A stretch of 64,000 nt of DNA from Phreatobacter sp. (lineage in GTDB: Bacteria > Pseudomonadota > Alphaproteobacteria > Rhizobiales > Phreatobacteraceae). Shown in pieces: positions 37,320 to 45,920 of this stretch. Location: NCBI RefSeq assembly GCF_022843985.1, contig NZ_JALHMP010000021.1, positions 17,241-81,240 of the forward strand, given 5' to 3'. Position numbers and translations under genes: made by a program. The notes under the pieces are model-generated. The model had not been told where the DNA came from. It saw only the letters and a program-made list of their open reading frames with translations, and did no database searches. The stretch's first letter is position 1, and the number at the start of each line of letters is the position of its first letter.

Positions 37320-38159
37320 ATGATGAAGCGTTTCTCTCTCCGCATGGCGACGGCCGGGCTCGCGGGCCTGGTCCTTGCCTCGCTCGGCCCGGCTCAGGCC
37401 GCCGAGCAGGTCCCGCCTCCGCGCTTTAACTGGGCGTCGTCCGGTATCTTCGGTACTTTCGACCGGGCGCAGCTCCAGCGCGGCTTTCAGGTCTACAAGG
37501 AGGCCTGCGCCGCCTGCCACGGCATCGACCAGATGTCGTTCCGCAATCTCGCCCAGCCGGGCGGGCCTGAATTCTCGACAGCGCAGGCGGCGGCGATCGC
37601 GGCCGACTGGATGCACAAGGTGCGCGAGATCGGCGACGACGGTCAGCCCACGGAGCGCACGCCGCGCCTGGCCGACCGGATTCCCGGTCCTTTTGCCAAC
37701 AAGAAGGCGGCCGAGGCGGCCCATGGCGGCAAGGCACCGCCGGACCTCAGCCTGATGCCGCGGGCGCGCTCTTACGAGCGCGGCTTCCCCTGGTTCCTGA
37801 CGGATATCTTCACGCTCTACCAGGAGCATGGCGCCGACTATGTGAAGGCCTTCCTGACGGGCTACGAGGAAGGCAAGGAGACCCCGCCGGGCACGCATTA
37901 CAACAAGTATTACCCGGGCAATTTCGTCGCCATGCCGAATGTGCTCCAGGACGGGCTGGTAACCTATTCGGATGGATCGCCGCAGACGGCGAAGCAATAT
38001 GCCGCCGACGTCACGGCCTTCCTGATGTGGACGGCGGAGCCGCACATGGAGCAGCGCAAGCGCATCGGCTTCCAGGTGCTGCTGTTCCTGCTGGTTCTTG
38101 GCGGCCTGACTTACTTCACCAAGAAGAAGGTCTGGAAGAACGTCGAGGGGCACGCCTGA
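37320..38159 (+). CDS. petC: Cytochrome c1
   Basis: 279 residues. A signal peptide (to about residue 28, '...GPAQAAEQ') precedes the periplasmic heme domain: CxxCH as 'CAACH' at residues 63-67, axial Met near residue 205 in 'NFVAMPNVLQDG', and the C-terminal anchor helix 'GFQVLLFLLVLGGLTYF' followed by basic 'KKKVWKN'. In this genome cytochrome c1 is a separate protein and not fused to cytochrome b as it is in some Rhizobiales (fbcH type). The operon ends with a strong terminator. Confidence 0.96.
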   Translation: MMKRFSLRMATAGLAGLVLASLGPAQAAEQVPPPRFNWASSGIFGTFDRAQLQRGFQVYKEACAACHGIDQMSFRNLAQPGGPEFSTAQAAAIAADWMHKVREIGDDGQPTERTPRLADRIPGPFANKKAAEAAHGGKAPPDLSLMPRARSYERGFPWFLTDIFTLYQEHGADYVKAFLTGYEEGKETPPGTHYNKYYPGNFVAMPNVLQDGLVTYSDGSPQTAKQYAADVTAFLMWTAEPHMEQRKRIGFQVLLFLLVLGGLTYFTKKKVWKNVEGHA

Positions 38160-38187
38160 GGCATGTCCTTTCGCCGGTGACTTGACC

Positions 38188-38212
38188 AAGGGCCGCGTGA
38201 GCGGCCCTTTTT
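38188..38212 (+). terminator. Terminator of petABC
   Basis: Perfect stem GGGCCGC / GCGGCCC with GTGA loop followed by TTTTT, 30 bases after the petC stop. Confidence 0.9.
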
Positions 38213-38301
38213 CATGGGACAGGCCCCGTAACGTCACGCAGCCTTCGCACGAATCCGGTGCGTGCGACACGAAGGCCGGACACCGGACAGGGAGATGCAG
38301 G

Positions 38302-39177
38302 ATGACCAGAGCCGTGCTCGGCGTGATCGGAGGCTCCGGCATCTATGACCTGCCGGGTCTCGAAGGGCTTGAGGAGTTTGCCGTGTCCTCGCCCTGGGGC
38401 GAGGCCTCCGACGTCCTGCGCCGCGGGCGGATCGGCGCCACCGAGATCGTCTTCCTGCCGCGGCACGGGCGCGGGCATCGCTTCAGCCCGTCCGACATCA
38501 ACTATCGCGCCAATATCGACGTGCTGAAGCGGGCCGGGGTGACCGATCTCGTGTCGCTGTCGGCGGTCGGCTCGTTCAAAGGCGATCTGCCGCCCGGCCA
38601 TTTCGTGCTGGCGGACCAGTTCGTCGACCGGACCTATCTCCGCCCGTCGAGCTTCTTCGGCAAGGGCTGCGTGGCCCATGTGGCCTTTTCCCATCCGGTC
38701 GCGCCGCTGCTGCAGAAGCGGCTGGCGGCGGCGGCCGAGGCCGAGGGTATCGCCCACCAGATCGGCGGCACGGCGGTGTGCATGGAGGGGCCCGCCTTCT
38801 CCACCCTGGCCGAGAGCCTGTTCCACAAGGGCCAGGGCTGGGATCTGATCGGGATGACCTCCATGCCCGAGGCCAAGCTCGCCCGCGAGGCGGAGATCTC
38901 CTATGCCTTCGTCGGCATGGTGACGGATTTCGACGCCTGGCACGAGGAGGTGGGCCCGGTGGACGTCTCGCAGGTGATCCATCACCTGCATTCCAACGCC
39001 GACAAGGGCCGCCGCCTCGTGGCGCGGCTCGCCCGCGACTTTCCCGCCGCGCACGAGCCGTGCCCGATCCATTCCGACCGGGCGCTCGAACATGCAGTCA
39101 TCACCGCTGCCGAACACCGTGACCCGGCGCTTGTGGCCAAACTCGACGCCGTGGCCGGTCGCGTTCTGGTGCGCTGA
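38302..39177 (+). CDS. mtnP: S-methyl-5'-thioadenosine phosphorylase
   Basis: 291-residue trimeric nucleoside phosphorylase of the MTAP family, which splits methylthioadenosine (from polyamine synthesis or other SAM use) into adenine and methylthioribose-1-phosphate. Phosphate-site motif 'GGSGIYDLPG' at the start, 'PRHGRGH' near residue 52, 'GGTAVCMEGPAFSTLAES' and 'IGMTSMPEAKLAREAEISYA' at the active site, 'TDFDAWHEE'. GGGAG lies 8 bases before the ATG. It sits one small gene away from apt, which would salvage the released adenine. Confidence 0.93.
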   Translation: MTRAVLGVIGGSGIYDLPGLEGLEEFAVSSPWGEASDVLRRGRIGATEIVFLPRHGRGHRFSPSDINYRANIDVLKRAGVTDLVSLSAVGSFKGDLPPGHFVLADQFVDRTYLRPSSFFGKGCVAHVAFSHPVAPLLQKRLAAAAEAEGIAHQIGGTAVCMEGPAFSTLAESLFHKGQGWDLIGMTSMPEAKLAREAEISYAFVGMVTDFDAWHEEVGPVDVSQVIHHLHSNADKGRRLVARLARDFPAAHEPCPIHSDRALEHAVITAAEHRDPALVAKLDAVAGRVLVR

Positions 39178-39181
39178 GGCG

Positions 39182-39418
39182 TCAGAGCCAGCCGAAGGGG
39201 CCGCCGAAATAGCCGTCGCGCCAGGCTCCGAAGCCCCAGAAGAAGATGGCACCGACAAGGTTGAGGATGAGCGCCACCGCGATGAAGGCGGGAATGGCCG
39301 CCAATGCCGCCTTGAAGAAGAAGCCGACCAGCCGGGTGAAGGGAACGTCAATGGCGGTGACGGTGATCGGGGTCGGCTGGTAGGGGGCCGGGCCGGCCGG
39401 TGCCTGCGGCATGGTCAT
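39182..39418 (-). CDS. Small membrane protein, unknown function
   Basis: 78 residues: a Pro/Thr-rich N-terminus, one amphipathic/hydrophobic stretch ('TRLVGFFFKAALAAIPAFIAVALILNLVGAIFFWGFGAW', long enough for one kinked or two short helices) and a Gly/aromatic tail 'RDGYFGGPFGWL'. GGAG lies 8 bases before the ATG. It lies antisense between mtnP and apt. No family recognised. Confidence 0.65.
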   Translation of the reverse strand: MTMPQAPAGPAPYQPTPITVTAIDVPFTRLVGFFFKAALAAIPAFIAVALILNLVGAIFFWGFGAWRDGYFGGPFGWL

Positions 39419-39555
39419 GGTGTGTCTCCATCGTCCTGGTCCGGCCTCCCCGCGCGATGGTCTGGGCAGGTTACCGTGTGCGCTAGAGTTAGAAGCGGCG
39501 TCGGTGTGGCGCCAATGAATTCGCGGTAAGGTTTCGCCGCCGACGGAGGGACAGC

Positions 39556-40095
39556 ATGGCCGAGGACGCGGATCTCAAGGCGACGGTGCGGACGATTCCG
39601 GACTATCCCAAGCCGGGCATCATGTTCCGCGACATTACCACGCTGCTCGGCGATGCCCGCGGCTTTCGACGTGCCGTCGACCTGCTGGTCCAGCCCTATG
39701 CCGGCGGCAAGATCGACCAGGTGGCGGGTATCGAGGCGCGGGGCTTCATTCTCGGCGGCGCCGTGGCCCACCAGCTCTCCGCCGGCTTCGTGCCCATCCG
39801 CAAGAAGGGCAAGCTGCCGCACCAGACCGTGCGCATGGCCTATGCGCTGGAATATGGCACCGACGAGATGGAGATCCATGTCGACGCGATCCGCCCTGGC
39901 GAGAAGGTCATCCTGGTCGATGATCTCATCGCGACGGGCGGCACGGCAGAGGGCGCGGTGAAGCTCTTGCGCCAGATCGGCGCTGAGGTGGTGGCCGCCT
40001 GTTTCATCATCGACCTGCCGGACCTTGGCGGGGCGGACAAGCTCCGGGCCATGGGCGTGCCGGTGCGCACGCTGATGGCGTTTGGCGGGCATTGA
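39556..40095 (+). CDS. apt: Adenine phosphoribosyltransferase
   Basis: 179-residue purine salvage enzyme making AMP from adenine and PRPP. PRPP-binding loop '[17 protein letters not shown]' near residue 118-134; '[12 protein letters not shown]' near the N-terminus and '[15 protein letters not shown]' are the other family signatures. Normal length. Follows mtnP, whose product adenine it can consume. Confidence 0.95.
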   Translation: MAEDADLKATVRTIPDYPKPGIMFRDITTLLGDARGFRRAVDLLVQPYAGGKIDQVAGIEARGFILGGAVAHQLSAGFVPIRKKGKLPHQTVRMAYALEYGTDEMEIHVDAIRPGEKVILVDDLIATGGTAEGAVKLLRQIGAEVVAACFIIDLPDLGGADKLRAMGVPVRTLMAFGGH

Positions 40096-40209
40096 GGGAC
40101 CCATCACCAATGGAGGTGGATGGCGCCGCTCGCCCCTGCCGTTGGCGGACAGAGCCCGCATTGCAGCCGGCTGCTTGGTATTACGGGCCGTTGGTCGGCC
40201 GCCGGCGCC

Positions 40210-41112
40210 TCACAACCGCCAGGGGCTGGCGCTGAACCTGGCGCTGACGAAGTCGAGGAAGGCGCGCACCTTGGGGAGCCTCTGGCGCCCCGGCGGAAAG
40301 ACCAGGTGCATGGGAATCGGATCATCGACATGGGTGTCCGGGAGAAGCCGGACCAGGCGCCCCTCGCGGATCGACGGGGCGGCCAGCATGTCTCCGACCC
40401 GTGCAATGCCCAGGTCAGCGAGAGCAAGGGCCAAGGCTCCTTCCGCCGTGCCGATGCGGACCGGTCCCTGCACGGTGATCTGGCTGAGTTGGCCGTCCTC
40501 CCGAAAGGGCCAGCGCGCCATATCCGCCGTGGTGGTGATGGCAAGGCAGGCGTGACGGGCAAGATCGGCCGGCCGTTTCGGAACGCCGTGGCGCTCCAGG
40601 TAGGCGGGGGAGGCGACAATGACGCGGCGGATCTCGGCGAAGCGACGGGCGACGAGGCGCTCGTCGGTGACCGGGCCGGTGCGGATGGCCACGTCCAGTT
40701 CCTCGCCGATGACATCGCAGATGCGGTCCTCGACCGTCAGATCGAGACGGATATCCGGATAGGCGGCACCGAAGGCGACGAGGGCGGGGGCGAGCTGGCG
40801 CATGGCGAAGCTGATGCCGGAATTGACGCGGAGCCTGCCCTGGGGACGCCCGCCGCTCGCCATCGCCACAGCTTCGGCATCGTCGATCGCGCCGATGATG
40901 CGGCGGGCGGAATCGAGGTAGTCCTGCCCGGCCGGCGTCGGGACGATGCGCCGGGTTGTGCGCTCGAGCAGGCGGACACCGAGCCTCTGCTCCAGCCGCG
41001 TGATAGCCTTGGAGACGGCCGATGGCGTCACGCCAAGATGCACTGCGGCGGCGGTGAAACCGCCGCGGTCGACCGCGGCGACCAGAATCTCCATCGCTTC
41101 GGCACGGTCCAT
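40210..41112 (-). CDS. LysR family transcriptional regulator
   Basis: 300 residues. The winged-helix domain is at the N-terminus ('MEILVAAVDRGGFTAAAVHLGVTPSAVSKAITRLEQRLGVRLLERTTR'), with the co-inducer-binding domain after residue 90 ('RLRVNSGISFAMRQLAPALVAF', 'DVAIRTGPVTDERLVARRF'). The ATG at 41112 has GGAGG 7 bases upstream; the frame extends 20 codons further without a ribosome site. It is of the CrgA/DmlR-like group. Its neighbours are a small divergent ORF and, further on, two MaoC genes; the target is unknown. Confidence 0.9.
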   Translation of the reverse strand: MDRAEAMEILVAAVDRGGFTAAAVHLGVTPSAVSKAITRLEQRLGVRLLERTTRRIVPTPAGQDYLDSARRIIGAIDDAEAVAMASGGRPQGRLRVNSGISFAMRQLAPALVAFGAAYPDIRLDLTVEDRICDVIGEELDVAIRTGPVTDERLVARRFAEIRRVIVASPAYLERHGVPKRPADLARHACLAITTTADMARWPFREDGQLSQITVQGPVRIGTAEGALALALADLGIARVGDMLAAPSIREGRLVRLLPDTHVDDPIPMHLVFPPGRQRLPKVRAFLDFVSARFSASPWRL

Positions 41113-41219
41113 TGGTGCCTCCAGTTCCAGAATGAGTGGAACCATAGCCTGATTATCCACCGTGCGGAACAAGCCTAGCCTTCCTCCGTCACCATGATGG
41201 CGACGCAGGAGACTTCGCG

Positions 41220-41492
41220 ATGGACCCTCGGACCGATCACCGGGACGGTTTCAACTATGAGGAAGCACGACGCCGGGCGCAGCGCGAGCGCGCGCTCGCC
41301 TGGCGTTCCGGGTGGCGATGGCTTTGGCAACTGTTCGGGCGCCCGCCGCGCCCTCACAGCGGCACGAAGACCGAGCCGTCGAACGAAAACACCAGTTCGC
41401 CCCGCTGGTTCTCGCCGGTGTTGAGGGAGAAGACGATGCCCCAGCCCGGGCGCGAGGCCAGCGGCCGCTTGGACACATATTCGGTGAAGTAG
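41220..41492 (+). CDS. Possible small protein overlapping a MaoC gene
   Basis: 90-codon frame that starts with AGGAG 8 bases before ATG and reads 'MDPRTDHRDGFNYEEARRRAQ', an Arg/Trp-rich helix-like segment 'RSGWRWLWQLFGRPPRP', and then runs antisense through the 3' end of the MaoC gene. The first ~45 residues look protein-like; the rest is probably read-through after loss of a stop. It is divergent from the LysR gene. Could be spurious. Confidence 0.35.
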   Translation: MDPRTDHRDGFNYEEARRRAQRERALAWRSGWRWLWQLFGRPPRPHSGTKTEPSNENTSSPRWFSPVLREKTMPQPGREASGRLDTYSVK

Positions 41493-41815
41493 GTCACCGT
41501 GTCGCCGGCACGGACCGGCCGCGGCCATTTCAGGTTCTTGAAGCCGCCGGAGGGGCCGTTCCATTGCGGCGGCAGGCCCTTGGCCGCGCGGTCGGTGGCG
41601 ATGCGCTGGGACTGCTCGACGCGCATGCGCATCCAGACGCTGCCGGTGTGCCAGCCGGAGGCCACCAGGCCGCCGAAATGGGTGGCGGCGCCGCCTTCCT
41701 CCGACAGGTGGAAGGGCTGGGGATCGTAGAGCCGCGCGAAGCCGATGATGGCCTCCGGCGTGAAGGTGTAGGCGCCGAGACGTTCCCGTTCGCCGAGGAC
41801 GATGTCGTCATACAT
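41354..41815 (-). CDS. MaoC family dehydratase (second of a pair)
   Basis: 153-residue hot-dog fold MaoC-like hydratase. 'YDPQPFHLSEEGGAATHFGGLVASGWHTGSVWMRM' contains the catalytic Asp/His of R-specific enoyl-CoA hydratases (D-x4-H pattern 'DPQPFH'). Strand 'FKNLKWPRPVRAGDTVTYFTEY' is the family's substrate-tunnel segment. It begins one base after the stop of the upstream paralogue and shares roughly the same architecture. Substrate presumably a short or branched enoyl-CoA. Confidence 0.88.
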   Translation of the reverse strand: MYDDIVLGERERLGAYTFTPEAIIGFARLYDPQPFHLSEEGGAATHFGGLVASGWHTGSVWMRMRVEQSQRIATDRAAKGLPPQWNGPSGGFKNLKWPRPVRAGDTVTYFTEYVSKRPLASRPGWGIVFSLNTGENQRGELVFSFDGSVFVPL

Positions 41816-41816
41816 G

Positions 41817-42287
41817 TCAGGCTGCGTCCTGGCTGCGCCGGGCAAAGAAGATCGGATTGGTCTGTTCCATGACCACCTCGCCCTTCTGGTTCATCAGGTC
41901 GAAGCGGAAACGCACCACGCCGCGGTCGGGCCTGGAGGCTGACGGCCGGGCGTCGAGGATCTCGCGGCGGACGGAGAGCACATCGCCGGGAAAGACCGGG
42001 CGGATCCACTTCACCTCATCAATGCCGGGCGAGCCGATGGAGGTGGAGCCGTCCATGAAGTGGTCGAACATCATGCGCATCAGGATCGAACAGGTGTGCC
42101 AGCCTGACGCGGCGAGGCCGCCCAGCATGGAGGCGCGGCCCGCCTCATCGTCGAGATGGAAGGGCTGGGGGTCGAACTGGCTGGCGAAGGCGATCACCTC
42201 CTCCTTCGTCACCGCATAGGCGCCGAAGGTGGTGATCTCGCCGGGGACGAAATCCTCGAAGGCGGGATAGGGCGTGCCTGTCATCAT
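41817..42287 (-). CDS. MaoC family dehydratase (first of a pair)
   Basis: 156-residue paralogue of the following gene: 'QFDPQPFHLDDEAGRASMLGGLAASGWHTCSILMRM' carries the same DxxxxH catalytic signature and 'VKWIRPVFPGDVLSVRREIL' the same tunnel strand. Two consecutive Met codons (42287 or 42284) are possible starts. The pair likely makes a heterodimer or acts on related substrates (inference). The 374-base region upstream holds interspersed repeats rather than a clear promoter. Confidence 0.88.
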   Translation of the reverse strand: MMTGTPYPAFEDFVPGEITTFGAYAVTKEEVIAFASQFDPQPFHLDDEAGRASMLGGLAASGWHTCSILMRMMFDHFMDGSTSIGSPGIDEVKWIRPVFPGDVLSVRREILDARPSASRPDRGVVRFRFDLMNQKGEVVMEQTNPIFFARRSQDAA

Positions 42288-42414
42288 GGCATCCGGCGCT
42301 TTGGCTTTTCCGCCTTATGCCGGAAACGAAGGGTTTCGTCGCGCTGGACCTTCGGCCGAGTTGGGGGAGGAGTGACGGCGCGTTTGAGCCGGAGCAACCT
42401 GCAGAGCGCAAACG

Positions 42415-42564
42415 CGTCCTTCGAGGCTCGGCCAAGTGGCCTCGCTCCTCAGGATGAGGAATGTTCGAGCGCTGCACGACGCCCGTCGACGCCACAGCCG
42501 TCGGTCCCCGTCACTACCCTTCTCATCCTGAGGAGCGAGGCCACTTGGCCGAGCCTCAAGGACG
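42415..42564. repeat. Inverted pair of interspersed palindromic repeats
   Basis: Unit 1 at 42415-42460 and unit 2 at 42523-42564 are near-identical reverse complements (two small differences) separated by 62 bases. Each unit has a core GGCCAAGTGGCC-like palindrome and a terminal CTCATCCTGAGGAG-type palindrome. Repeats of this appearance (CCTCATCCTGAGGAG ... CCTCGAAGGACG) are scattered in many Rhizobiales genomes. The remainder of 42288-42661 contains no gene I can support. Confidence 0.8.
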
Positions 42565-42661
42565 CACTTGGGTCGTGCCGTAAGGTGCGGCCCTGCGCCG
42601 GGGCCGAATGCCGGGCGAGTGGCCGAGGATTTATGCGCAGGGGGCCCACCCCCCTCGCGCC

Positions 42662-43759
42662 TCAATTGGCGAAGCGGAAATGCAGCACGTCGCCGTCGGC
42701 GACGACATAGTCCTTGCCTTCGAGGCGGAGCTTGCCGGCGTCGCGGGCCCCCGCCTCGCCGCCCAGCGCCGTGTAGTCGGCGAAGGCGATGGTTTCGGCG
42801 CGGATGAAGCCCTTCTCGAAATCGGTGTGGATCACCCCGGCCGCCCCCGGCGCCTTGGTGCCCCTGGTGATGGTCCAGGCGCGTGCCTCCTTGGGGCCCA
42901 CGGTGAAATAGGTGACGAGGGCGAGGAGCTCGTAGCCGGCCCGGATGACCCGGTTGAGGCCGGGCTCGGCGAGGCCGACGGCCTCGAGGAAATCGTTTTG
43001 GTCCTCGGCCGCCATGACGGCGATCTCGCTCTCGATCTTGGCGGAGACGACAACGGCCTTGGCGCCCTCGGCCTTGGCCCGCGCGAAGACGCGGGCCGAG
43101 AAGCTGTTGCCCTGGTCGGCGGAGGCCTCTTCGACATTGCAGACATAGAGAACGGGCTTCGACGTGAGGAGGTTCAGCATCGCGAAGGTCTTCGCCTCCT
43201 CCGGCTTGACCTCGGTCATGCGGGCGGGGCGGCCGTCGCGCAGGTGGACCAGGGCGCGGTTGATCAGGTCGACCTGCTCCTTGGCCTCCTTGTCGCCGCC
43301 CTTGGCCTTCTTCTCGAGGCTGACGACCCGCTTTTCCAGGCTCTCGAGGTCGGCGAGCATCAACTCGGTCTCGATGGTCTCGATATCGGCGATCGGGTCG
43401 ACCTTGCCCTCGACATGGGTGATATCGCCGTCCTCGAAGCAGCGGACGACATGGGCGATGGCGTCGACTTCACGGATATTGGCGAGGAACTGGTTGCCGA
43501 GCCCCTCGCCCTTGGAGGCGCCGCGAACGATGCCGGCAATGTCGACGAAGGTGATGCGGGTCGGGATGATCTGCTGCGACTTGCCGATGGCCGCGAGCTG
43601 GTCAAGGCGCGGGTCGGGCACAGCGACGTCACCGACATTCGGCTCGATCGTGCAGAACGGGTAATTGGCCGCCTGCGCTGCCGCAGTCTGCGTCAGGGCG
43701 TTGAAGAGGGTCGACTTGCCGACGTTCGGCAGGCCGACGATGCCGCATTTGAAACCCAT
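42662..43759 (-). CDS. ychF: Redox-regulated ATPase YchF
   Basis: 365-residue universally conserved OBG-family P-loop protein that prefers ATP over GTP and binds the ribosome. G1 'GLPNVGKS' at 9-16, 'IEPNVG' and 'DIAGIVRGASKGEGLGNQFL' (switch II/G3), and a degenerate G4 that fits the ATP preference. A coiled coil follows ('ADLESLEKRVVSLEKKAKGG'), then the C-terminal TGS domain ('LVTYFTVGPKEARAWTI', 'GKDYVVADGDVLHFRF'). Start at 43759 is set by 'MGFKCGIVGLPNVGKS'. Upstream in the same direction are rplY and pth. Confidence 0.96.
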   Translation of the reverse strand: MGFKCGIVGLPNVGKSTLFNALTQTAAAQAANYPFCTIEPNVGDVAVPDPRLDQLAAIGKSQQIIPTRITFVDIAGIVRGASKGEGLGNQFLANIREVDAIAHVVRCFEDGDITHVEGKVDPIADIETIETELMLADLESLEKRVVSLEKKAKGGDKEAKEQVDLINRALVHLRDGRPARMTEVKPEEAKTFAMLNLLTSKPVLYVCNVEEASADQGNSFSARVFARAKAEGAKAVVVSAKIESEIAVMAAEDQNDFLEAVGLAEPGLNRVIRAGYELLALVTYFTVGPKEARAWTITRGTKAPGAAGVIHTDFEKGFIRAETIAFADYTALGGEAGARDAGKLRLEGKDYVVADGDVLHFRFAN

Positions 43760-43823
43760 GGGAGGTCCGATCTGAAACTGTGCCGCCTTGTCGAATGCAT
43801 GGCGGGGGGTGTCAAGGGAGAGG

Positions 43824-44447
43824 TCAGGCTTTCGGCGCGTCCTTCGCCTCACCGGGACGCTTCACCTCACCCCAGCCGCGGCCCTCCATGGCGAGGTGGA
43901 TGCGGTTCTGGAAGGCGACGTCCTCGCCGGCGGCGAGCAACTCGGCATGGTCGGCGCAGGCGTCGCAGAGGTCCTCCACCCAGGGCATCTCAGCCTTGGC
44001 GAAGTCATTGAGCACATAGGCATGGACCAGCGCCTTGTCGCCGGGATGACCGATACCCATGCGCACGCGGCGGTAGTCGTTGCCGCACTGGGCGGTGATC
44101 GAGCGCAGGCCGTTATGGCCGGCATTGCCGCCGCCGGTCTTCACCCGCAGCCTGGCGGGGGGAAGGTCAAGCTCGTCGTGGAAGATGACGACCGCGGCGA
44201 GATCGATCTTGAAGAAGCGCATGGCCTCGCCGACGGCCCGGCCGCTCTCGTTCATATAGGTGCCGGGCATCAGCAGCAGCACCTTGTGCGCACCGACGGC
44301 GCCTTCCGCACAGAGCCCCTGGAAGCGCTGCCGCCAGGGGCCGAAGCGATGGCGGCGGTGGATCGCGGCGGCTGCCATGAAGCCGATATTGTGCCGGTTG
44401 TTCTGGTACTTCGCCCCGGGATTGCCGAGGCCTGCCATGAGGATCAT
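43824..44447 (-). CDS. pth: Peptidyl-tRNA hydrolase
   Basis: 207-residue Pth that recycles peptidyl-tRNA dropped from ribosomes. Catalytic His is in 'NNRHNIGF' (residue 19); 'MAGLGNPG' with the conserved Asn at 9, '[10 protein letters not shown]', '[28 protein letters not shown]' and 'RVRMGIGHP' are family motifs. A C-terminal charged extension of about 15 residues is present. It follows rplY, with ychF downstream: the usual alphaproteobacterial order rplY-pth-ychF. Confidence 0.95.
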   Translation of the reverse strand: MILMAGLGNPGAKYQNNRHNIGFMAAAAIHRRHRFGPWRQRFQGLCAEGAVGAHKVLLLMPGTYMNESGRAVGEAMRFFKIDLAAVVIFHDELDLPPARLRVKTGGGNAGHNGLRSITAQCGNDYRRVRMGIGHPGDKALVHAYVLNDFAKAEMPWVEDLCDACADHAELLAAGEDVAFQNRIHLAMEGRGWGEVKRPGEAKDAPKA

Positions 44448-44491
44448 CGGTCCTAGTCCGTCAGCTGCCGAGGGTCTGGCCTCAAACGAAA

Positions 44492-44516
44492 GGGGCGCCC
44501 CGCTTGAGGGCGCCCC
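44492..44516 (-). terminator. Stem-loop after rplY
   Basis: Stem GGGGCGCC (44492-44499) / GGCGCCCC (44509-44516) between rplY and pth; on the minus strand followed by TTTCGTTT. Weak T run, so it may attenuate rather than fully terminate. Confidence 0.5.
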
Positions 44517-44553
44517 GATGCGGGAAACTTGCGGGGCGCGGGGCCCCGGCGGA

Positions 44554-45165
44554 TCATTTCTTGGCGGCAGGTGCAGGGGCCGCCGCCGGGGCGGGCTCTG
44601 CCTCGGCCGGCGCCATGACCGACAGGATCGTGACGTTTTCCTTGGTCGCCGGGCGGGTGCCGGCCGGCAGCTTGATGTCGGCAATATGCAGCGTGTCGCC
44701 GATGCCCATGCCGGAGATGTCGATCTCGACGCCGTCCGGGATATGGTCGGCGTTGCACAGCAGCGACAGCGAATGGAGAACGAGATTCACCGTGCCGCCG
44801 AGTTTCACGCCGGGCGCGGTATCGGCACCATGGATGTGGATCGGAATGTCGACGCTGATCTCGGCACCGGCGCCGAGGCGCAGGAAGTCGACATGGACAG
44901 GCGTGTCCTTGACCGGATCGAGCTGGTAGTCGCGCGGGATGACGCGGTGCTTCTCGCCGTCGACCTCGAGGGTGAAGACGGTCGACTTGAAGTGTCCGGC
45001 GTAGATCCGCAGGTGAAGGGTCTTGTAGTCGAGCGAGATCAGCACGGGGGGCTTCTTGTCCCCGTAGATGACGCCGGGCACGCGGCCCAGACGACGTTCA
45101 GCGCGTGCGGCCCCCTTGCCGCCCTTCGCGCGGACCGTCGCCGACAACGTTTCGTTGGCAGCCAT
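44554..45165 (-). CDS. rplY: 50S ribosomal protein L25/general stress protein Ctc
   Basis: 203 residues, the long (Ctc/TL5) form: an N-terminal 5S-rRNA-binding L25 domain ('[29 protein letters not shown]' to '[25 protein letters not shown]') plus the C-terminal beta domain ('[23 protein letters not shown]', '[20 protein letters not shown]'). An Ala/Pro/Glu-rich tail ends the protein. GGAG lies about 9 bases before the ATG. First gene of rplY-pth-ychF. Confidence 0.95.
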   Translation of the reverse strand: MAANETLSATVRAKGGKGAARAERRLGRVPGVIYGDKKPPVLISLDYKTLHLRIYAGHFKSTVFTLEVDGEKHRVIPRDYQLDPVKDTPVHVDFLRLGAGAEISVDIPIHIHGADTAPGVKLGGTVNLVLHSLSLLCNADHIPDGVEIDISGMGIGDTLHIADIKLPAGTRPATKENVTILSVMAPAEAEPAPAAAPAPAAKK

Positions 45166-45424
45166 GGTCGTGTTCTCCAAAAGAAAGACCCATGGCGGGA
45201 GCCTCCAGGGGTGCGGAGAATGCCACGGGACGGCCGGCCTATAGCGGAAATGGGGGGGAGGGGCAAGCGGGCCGGGATGGCCGGCCGCCTGCAACAAGGG
45301 CGCGGACCCACGCAGCAGGATGGACACAGAACCATGGGACGGTCGAAGCTGCGGTGAGGTATAGCGCCGGGCCGCACGGTCCTACGGCGGCCGAGGCCCG
45401 GCCGGGCGTGACGGGAGACATGAC

Positions 45425-45916
45425 ATGCGGGCTGCGCTGATCATCGGCATGACGCTGGCGGCGACGGGCGTTGCGGAAGCGGGGCCGGTCTTCGACCGTC
45501 TGACGGGATCGTCGGTCAGGACCGATCCCTGTTTCGCCCGCGCCTATGACGCGGATCACCTCGCTCGCAACCCGCGGCAGAGGGTGGTGCGTTTCCATCT
45601 GGTGCGCGCGCGGGTGGACGTCGCGGACGAGAACCGCCCGCAGCGTTTCACCGTCCGCGTCGGCTTCCGCCTGCGCAACGACCGCGACGTCTACGAGACC
45701 AATGCCATCTGCACGGGGAACGGTACCCTGGCCGACTGTAGCGGGGAGGGCGATACCGGAGTCTTCCGCGTGATCCTCGCCGGTGAGGCGCTGCGCGTCG
45801 AGGTGGAGCGGCTCGAGGTCGAGGGCCGACGCGGGTCCAGTCCCGACCTCGCCCGCAGCGACGACCGGGTGTTCCTGCTGCGCCCCGCAGCCGCCGCCGC
45901 TTGCGCGGCCGGCTGA
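45425..45916 (+). CDS. Exported protein of unknown function
   Basis: 163 residues with a short signal peptide (MRAALIIGMTLAATGVAEA|GP). Four cysteines lie in the mature part ('DPCFARAYD', 'AICTGNG', 'ADCSGEG', and one near the C-terminus). A predicted strand-rich middle ('VRFHLVRARVDVADENRPQRFTVRVGFRLRNDRDVYET') follows. GGGAG lies about 11 bases before the ATG. No family recognised. Convergent with the YfhO gene, 4 bases apart. Confidence 0.7.
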   Translation: MRAALIIGMTLAATGVAEAGPVFDRLTGSSVRTDPCFARAYDADHLARNPRQRVVRFHLVRARVDVADENRPQRFTVRVGFRLRNDRDVYETNAICTGNGTLADCSGEGDTGVFRVILAGEALRVEVERLEVEGRRGSSPDLARSDDRVFLLRPAAAAACAAG

Positions 45917-45920
45917 GCGA

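Noticed and set aside
36381..38342. 653-residue open frame on the minus strand
   Set aside because: Antisense to petB/petC, which are unmistakable.
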